NCBI GenBank assembly: GCA_905182995.1
Contig: CAJJDP010000153.1
Span: 186,001 to 250,000, forward strand
Origin: Paramecium octaurelia
Lineage: Eukaryota > Ciliophora > Oligohymenophorea > Peniculida > Parameciidae
Direction of reading: 5' to 3'
Length of the DNA: 64,000 bases
Made by a program: the position numbers and the translations under genes. Under the pieces are notes generated by a model, which was given only the letters and a program-made list of their open reading frames with translations, was not told the origin of the DNA and did no database searches. Below, one piece after another: positions 58,162-64,000 of the stretch. The stretch's first letter is position 1; each line of letters starts with the position of its first letter.

Positions 58162-59240
58162 ATGCTGAACAATCCAATATTTGAAAATAAAAAGAGAATC
58201 CCATGGTCAGATCGAGTATGAGTATTTTCTATATAAGGAGGATTCCCTTTTGTAATCTTATGTTGAAATGTATGCAAATAAAGAATAAGGTTGGAAATAA
58301 ATCTCTGAATTGCTTCTGCAATAAGGCTATGAAAGGAATCCTAAGGATTGCAGAGAAAGATATTCAAATTATCTTGACTTGAAATTCAATAAAACCAAAT
58401 TAAAAAACCAAGAGATTGATGAGCTTTTTGAACTCATTATGAAGTATGGGAATAAATGGGTATTAATTCATTATTAACAGACTTAAATTGCTGAAAGGCT
58501 TAATAATAGAACTGATTAGGATGTCAAGAATTAATTTTATGCCATTGTTAAGAAAGTATTTAGAAGATTATTGAAAGCAACTTTACCGAAAGATCAAAAG
58601 AATAAATGTTTAATCATTAGTAATATTAGGTTCAAAAATAACAGCTTCTTTACGTCCTGCCCTTATTTCCAATATATTTTCTTATAATTAAGACATTTCT
58701 CCTAAATATTTCATAATATCCAAAAAAATTAAAGACCTTTTCAAAAATTTAATTCTTGAAAATAGATCAATTAAGCTGGGTGACGAATTAAATGAAACTG
58801 AAAAAAAAAGAGTATATAAAGTATTAGATTATTTGGAGAAATAGAAGTAATTTTGTTGTCTAATTTTAAGTTAATAATATCTATAATAAACAAACTAAAG
58901 AAAAATAAGTTAAAGAAAAGTCATTAAATAAAAAAATAAGAATAGGCTTAAGTCCCACCGCAATCAGAATCATCAAACAAAAATAATATAACGAATCTTA
59001 AGTAATCAATAAATTTTTGATTATAATCTCTAAGCCTTTTTTCCTAATTAAAATGCTATAAAGGAACAGGAGTTTATATTGAAACTAGATGAAGATAATG
59101 GGCAACCTTAAAAAATCATCTCCAGACCCCCATTTTATCTATGTTATTGCAATAAATTGTATTCAAATAATTTAAATTTTTCATCAAATTATTCTCCATT
59201 ATATGAACAATTTTAAGACACAAGTAACTTAAATATATGA
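58162..59240 (+). CDS. Myb/SANT-like DNA-binding protein (paralogue of 15014-16578)
   Basis: Begins MLNNPIFENKKRIPWSDR, then a 22-nt intron ending AAG, EDSLLQSYVEMYANKEQGWK, ISELLLQQGYERNPKDCRER, a second repeat ELIMKYGNKWVLIHYQQTQ with AERLNNRTDQDVKNQFYAI, and the basic VKKVFRRLLKAT shared with its paralogue. Two more introns (22 and 24 nt, the second ending AAG) stand at the same places as in the paralogue; the last leads into NQQYLQ. The tail is Lys/Asn/Gln-rich, then SRPPFYLCYCNKLYSNN. Length is 336 residues, an exact multiple of three. The last 142 codons are duplicated at the third contig join. A chromatin or DNA-binding role is inferred. Confidence 0.85.
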
Positions 59241-59390
59241 TGGAATGTTTGAAATATTATATGATAAAATATTAAAGTTAATATATTAATTGAGATTTGT
59301 TGATTAATTTCTTCATTAATTCATTTTTGGTTATAAATATTTATTGAAATATATCAACTTAATTTATACTTTATAATACTCTTTTTATTC
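58817..59390. repeat. First copy of a 574-bp duplication near the third single N
   Basis: Matches 59468-60041 with offset 651. It covers the 3' end of the second Myb-type gene and its downstream DNA. After about 59390 the two copies diverge within an AT-rich tandem repeat, so unlike the other joins the overlap is not flush with the N. Confidence 0.85.
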
Positions 59391-59467
59391 ACAATAAGAT
59401 TACTTAATTTATGTTTATAAAATATTCTTATTATTGAGATATATATACTTAATTTATGTTTTATAAN

Positions 59468-60041
59468 TAAAGTATTAGATTATTTGGAGAAATAGAAGTA
59501 ATTTTGTTGTCTAATTTTAAGTTAATAATATCTATAATAAACAAACTAAAGAAAAATAAGTTAAAGAAAAGTCATTAAATAAAAAAATAAGAATAGGCTT
59601 AAGTCCCACCGCAATCAGAATCATCAAACAAAAATAATATAACGAATCTTAAGTAATCAATAAATTTTTGATTATAATCTCTAAGCCTTTTTTCCTAATT
59701 AAAATGCTATAAAGGAACAGGAGTTTATATTGAAACTAGATGAAGATAATGGGCAACCTTAAAAAATCATCTCCAGACCCCCATTTTATCTATGTTATTG
59801 CAATAAATTGTATTCAAATAATTTAAATTTTTCATCAAATTATTCTCCATTATATGAACAATTTTAAGACACAAGTAACTTAAATATATGATGGAATGTT
59901 TGAAATATTATATGATAAAATATTAAAGTTAATATATTAATTGAGATTTGTTGATTAATTTCTTCATTAATTCATTTTTGGTTATAAATATTTATTGAAA
60001 TATATCAACTTAATTTATACTTTATAATACTCTTTTTATTC
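59468..60041. repeat. Second copy of the 574-bp duplication
   Basis: Begins right after the N at 59467 inside the Myb-type coding sequence (codons for KVLDYLEKQ) and repeats its stop at 59889-59891. It is most likely the unmerged start of the next contig rather than a second gene copy. Confidence 0.85.
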
Positions 60042-60480
60042 TTAATATTTAAATATGATTACTTAATTATGTTATAAAATATTATTATTATTTCAATACA
60101 ATTACTTAAATATGTTGATAAAATATTCTTATTATTTATATACGATTACTTAATTTATGTTATAAAATATTCTTATTATTTCAATACAATTACTTAATTT
60201 TTGTTTTTATTATGAATATTTTTATTATTTAATTATTATTGCTCAATTTGTGTTTATCTAAAATTCTTCATATTTAATTATGATTGCTAAATTATGTTTA
60301 TACATTATTCTTATTATTTAATAATGATTACCTATTTTATGTTTTTTTAATATTTTCTTATTTGAATATAATTACTTCTTTTATGTTTATAAAATATTCA
60401 TATATATATCTATATATATCATTTCTAAATATGTGTTTTTCTAATATTCTTATTATTTACATTTGATTATTTATTTTATT
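60042..60480. repeat. Degenerate AT-rich minisatellite
   Basis: Units of roughly 40-47 bp with the core ATTACTTAATTTATGTTATAA and ATATTCTTATTATTT recur about ten times with many changes. The same core appears at 59391-59466 on the other side of the N. Slippage-prone repeat explains why the two contig copies differ here and why assembly broke. Confidence 0.75.
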
Positions 60481-61685
60481 AGGTTAAATTTAAAATTTAT
60501 TTTTTTTAAACACTATATTAATGTTTATAATGCTAAATTTGTTTTCTGCTAATAATTATTTTTTTGTGTTTTTCATTTTTTTTTTTATATTAATTCAATA
60601 TTCTCTTTTTCAAAATGGCTTATTGAAAATGAACATCATAAATATTATATATTTCATGATAAATGAATACATTTTACCACTTAAATGTTCAAGTAAATAT
60701 ATTTTTATTGATATTTTTATTATTCTTAACATATTTAATTTATTTAAACTATACTTGTCGTTTGGTTACCACCGATCCTAAAATTTTACACTAATACTCC
60801 ACTTTTTTATTAGATATCCAATTTCTATAATATTCATTACTATTAAATTTATTTTCATTTTTTCTGGGTAATAGACTTGAGAATATCTGCTCTATTTAAT
60901 GTCAATTAAATTTTTTATACCAAATTATAATTACTCTGCAAAGATTCCAATAATTTCTTTGCTAATTACATATAATTTAGAGTTAAAGTCCAAAATTAAA
61001 ATAATTGAACAGTAAATATCTATTTAAATGAAAGCAATAATTATGGCAGAGCTAGAGAATTGAAATGTTATTATTTTATTAAAATATACTGCAATTTCTT
61101 AAGCTGCCTTGTGTTTGAAAAGACGCGTAACATTTTTTACTCTAATAATTTAAGATCTATGGTTTACATAATACTAGACTACTACCCCTACAACATGATA
61201 TACACATTTGATTTTTCTTTATTGATTTTGATACCATTCCTTAATGAAAATTTATACAAAATGATTCGAATGGAAGCATTTATATTTTTCTGTAGTATTA
61301 TGCACTACTTGAATTTCTAAATAAAGAAATTAAACAACCTTTTGTTTAGACGCTGAGAACAAATGTGGTATATTGTGCTTTGCTTTAATTCTAAGAAAAA
61401 GTTATGAATTTGGATTCAATTTATTCATATTTTTTCTAAAAAAGAATTTTTTACCTTAGATTTGATAATTCAAAAGTGGAAATTTTGTTTAAATCAAATA
61501 AAATCATAAGAGCAGAGAATAATACATAAAATGGAAATAAATTACAAAGTGAATATATAATAATATTTGTAAATTTTCCAAATTCATTAATTTCTGATAT
61601 TCAATAAGTTATTGTCTTTATAAATAATTGTATAAATAATAGAATTTAAATTTAATTTAAATACTATTCATAAAATATTTACATA
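60481..61685. other. AT-rich DNA, no supported gene
   Basis: Several + strand frames of 60-90 codons are open (for example 60521-60781 and 61060-61320), but they are almost wholly Phe, Ile, Leu, Asn and Tyr, the composition of untranslated AT-rich DNA, and have no recognisable motif. Confidence 0.6.
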
Positions 61686-62660
61686 ATGATTGCTGGAGCG
61701 GAAGGTGAGGAGAAAAAAATATGTTCTTTTGATTAAAAATCTTAATTTAAATAATTAATTGGTGATTAGTTTGCAGATTAAGTTGAAAGAGCAACAAAAA
61801 TATGCTTATCTAAAGAATAAATAGATAATGAAATGGTAATCTATAAAGTGCCAAGGTTTTCTGAAATTAATAAAAATCACTACAATAATCGATCAAATGG
61901 AGATTCATCTCAAATTACCGCACTTATTTTACACTACACAGTCACAAACTTTTATAACACTCTAGATTTATTTACTAGAGATACAGAAGTCAACCCTGTC
62001 AGTTCAACATATATTATAACTTAATATGAGTCATAAAATCAAATTCCGAGTGGAAAAGTAATTTAAGTAGTACCTGAAGAGAAGAAGGCATGGCATGCAG
62101 GGATCAGCCGATGGCAAAATATGGTGAATTTAAATGATAATTCTATTGGGATAGAGCTTGTAAGTGAAGGAGTTAATTAATAAGGTTAATTCGTTCCTTT
62201 TGATAATGAGCAAATTATTGTATTAGCTTAGCTCTGTAAATTAATAATACAAAAATTCAAAATATCTCCAGTCTGTGTTCTTGGACATTCAGATATAGCA
62301 CCAAATAGGAAAATGGATCCAGGTATTCTGTTTCCTTGGGGTATTCTTTACACAAATTATGGTATTGGAGCATGGTTAACAGAATAAGAAAAGACTATTC
62401 ATGGGATTATGAAATTTAATCCTGAAGAAGCTTTACCATAGAAAGTTAGCATATCTTTTTTATCTCGACATTTCAAAAAGTTTGGATATTATATTCAGGA
62501 AATAAATGTTGAGACCAAAGAATTTTGGGATGTTTTGAAGGCTTTTAAGGCTCATTTCTCTTATAATTAGATTCCTGAAAAGTATAATAGTATACCTGAT
62601 ATGAATGATATGATATGGATATGGGGATTAACAGCCAAATACAAGGAATACTTAAGTTGA
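61686..62660 (+). CDS. AmpD-type N-acetylmuramoyl-L-alanine amidase (Amidase_2), bacterial-like
   Basis: The enzyme class cuts the amide between MurNAc and L-Ala of peptidoglycan with one zinc. One intronless frame of 324 residues. Domain residues about 50-225: TALILHYTVTNFYNTLDLFT with the first zinc His, SSTYIITQYES, VVPEEKKAWHAGIS, NSIGIELVSEG with the conserved Glu, and CVLGHSDIAPNRKMDPGILF with the second zinc His, the catalytic Lys and the Asp ligand, then FPWGILY. All expected catalytic residues are visible. The C-terminal 90 residues (ISFLSRHFKKFGYYIQEIN) resemble the small peptidoglycan-binding helical domain of AmpD/AmiD relatives. There is no signal peptide, so it may act in the cytosol or phagosome by another route. 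Gene-transfer origin is likely, and ciliate codons (TAA, TAG as Gln) show it is resident. Confidence 0.93.
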
Positions 62661-64000
62661 CTATATAAATTTTTGTCTTTTTGTATTATCAAATGCCATG
62701 CAAATATTATTTTTAAGTGGAAAATCTAATATTACTTAATAATTTCAATCTTTTTTTATTAAAAATTTATTAATGTACTTCTCTAAAATCTAGATATATT
62801 AATATTAGAAATTAACAACTTTCCTATAAAGTTCGTATATGAAGCTACCTAATTTTGAGGACATATTTGCTTGAATTATAAGCTTATAATTTCCAACCTT
62901 AATAATCATATTTTGGAGAAATAACAATTAGTTAATTTGATGAAAATAATTAATTCAACCATGTTTCAATAATATATTAATTCTATGATATAATAATATT
63001 TTATTATTATTTTGTAACTTAATGATTAGAGATTTAACCATATGTATTACAGATGCGAATACTATATTTTGTCAAGTAACTCAAATACAATTAAAACTTT
63101 TTCTATTTTATTGAAAAATATTTGGAACTGATTTCTTACATAATTCTCTCACTAATCTACCAAAACTCAAGTTTTTTATCTTGATTCAGATTTTTAGCTA
63201 TATTTACCATATTCTTTTGTGGATTTCTTATTTATTAAGTTGGTTTTGAAATTTATTATTATTTTTCATATATAAACTCTTCCTTATTAGTGCATTTTGC
63301 TCAACTCTATTTTTTTTGTGCTCCTTTTCATTAAATTAGGTGTGAAATGAGGAAAATATACCAAAAATAGGCAGCCTTTAATTTTTTCTTATCAAAAATA
63401 AGAAAAATTTAATGTTAGTTATTCTAATTTAAATTCCTAGTGTTTGAGTTACATCTAGGTTAGTGATTAATAAAGAGATTATTTTTCATTTTTTTGCCTC
63501 TTTTTAAATCATAGGTTATTTTAGCAATCTTACTAGTATTATTATAGAATAAAATAACTAATTTAAATATATAATTTAATTTTGTGAAATTTTATCTCGA
63601 TGAAGGATATAGCATTCATGTATTTATGTTTATATAATTGAATGATTAGTTAAATTCAAGACTGCGATTTATTTTTTATCATTAATTTAACAGGAAGATA
63701 GAATATTTGAAAGAAATACCTTTAAATAGATATAATTATTTAAGTATTATTAAATTTATACTGGATGCTTTGTTGGGAGTTGCTTGCAGAGCTATCAAAA
63801 TAACTTAAATTGAATAATATAAATAAGTTTGAAAGGTTGGCAATTAGATACTAAAAATAATAAGAAATAGGATGAAAACGAAGGATCTGAACCAAAAAGA
63901 GATCTTTAAAAATAATGATAGCATACTTTTATTGAGATAATAGTACAACATACATATTTGAATCAACATACCAAAAGTAAATAATATCATAACAGATTTA
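62661..64000. other. AT-rich DNA, nothing supported
   Basis: No coding frame of note. A short near-perfect inverted repeat lies at about 63381-63412 (TTTTTTCTTAT...ATAAGAAAAA); its meaning is unknown. No telomere repeat is seen. Confidence 0.6.

Noticed and set aside
60284-61320. Several Phe/Ile/Leu/Tyr-rich ORFs on the + strand
   Set aside because: Composition equals that of the surrounding AT-rich DNA; lengths of 60-90 codons are expected by chance with one stop codon.
63381-63412. Hairpin TTTTTTCTTAT / ATAAGAAAAA as a terminator or transposon end
   Set aside because: Such palindromes are common in AT-rich DNA, and no gene or partner repeat is next to it.

Overview
The window reads as macronuclear DNA of a Paramecium-type ciliate. 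It is very AT-rich. Recognisable conserved proteins stay open only if TAA and TAG are read as glutamine and TGA is the only stop. Introns are tiny, about 20-35 nt (GTA...TAG, with a minority ending AAG). Genes are packed, often with 13-40 bp between neighbours. Genus is inferred from these traits; species cannot be told.

Three single N bases (3266, 13653, 59467) are each flanked by a long, nearly perfect direct duplication: about 2.07 kb, 1.39 kb and 0.57 kb. They look like contig joins whose overlapping ends were not merged, so about 4 kb is probably counted twice and the left-end features appear in duplicate.

Layout. 1-5 kb: decayed LINE reverse transcriptase, duplicated at the first join. 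5-7.7 kb: a secreted protein built of 43-residue repeats. 7.7-9.4 kb: decayed or empty DNA. 9.4-16.6 kb: eIF6, a large cysteine-containing membrane protein, a Myb-type protein. 17-20.2 kb: a DWNN-YTH fusion protein and a Ser/Thr kinase. 21-26.8 kb: three small unknown genes, SF3B2, Ytm1/WDR12, and a compact vacuolar sorting receptor. 27-31.5 kb: a small basic protein, a NEK kinase, a coiled protein, a cystatin. 31.8-41.6 kb: a BIRC6-like giant E2, the ubiquitin E1 (UBA1), V-ATPase subunit H, IFT57. 41.6-44 kb: mostly non-coding or decayed. 44-49.4 kb: a coiled-coil protein and a tandem pair of pseudokinases. 49.6-56.5 kb: DHHC palmitoyltransferase, a small HWG protein, a membrane RBR ubiquitin ligase, a glutaredoxin-like protein, a MAP3K-like kinase, an eIF4E-like protein. 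56.5-60 kb: a decayed gene, a small gene, a second Myb-type protein paralogous to the first. 60-64 kb: AT-rich repeats, a bacterial-type AmpD amidase, and empty DNA.

Functionally the window is mostly housekeeping: ubiquitin charging (E1 next to a giant E2, plus an RBR E3), mRNA processing and translation (SF3B2, DWNN-YTH, eIF6, eIF4E-like, Ytm1), acidified-organelle traffic (V-ATPase H, sorting receptor, cystatin, DHHC), cilia (IFT57, NEK) and several kinases. Exon structures were read by eye. For most multi-exon genes the intron-corrected length is an exact multiple of three and conserved motifs run across the joins, which is the main support for them.
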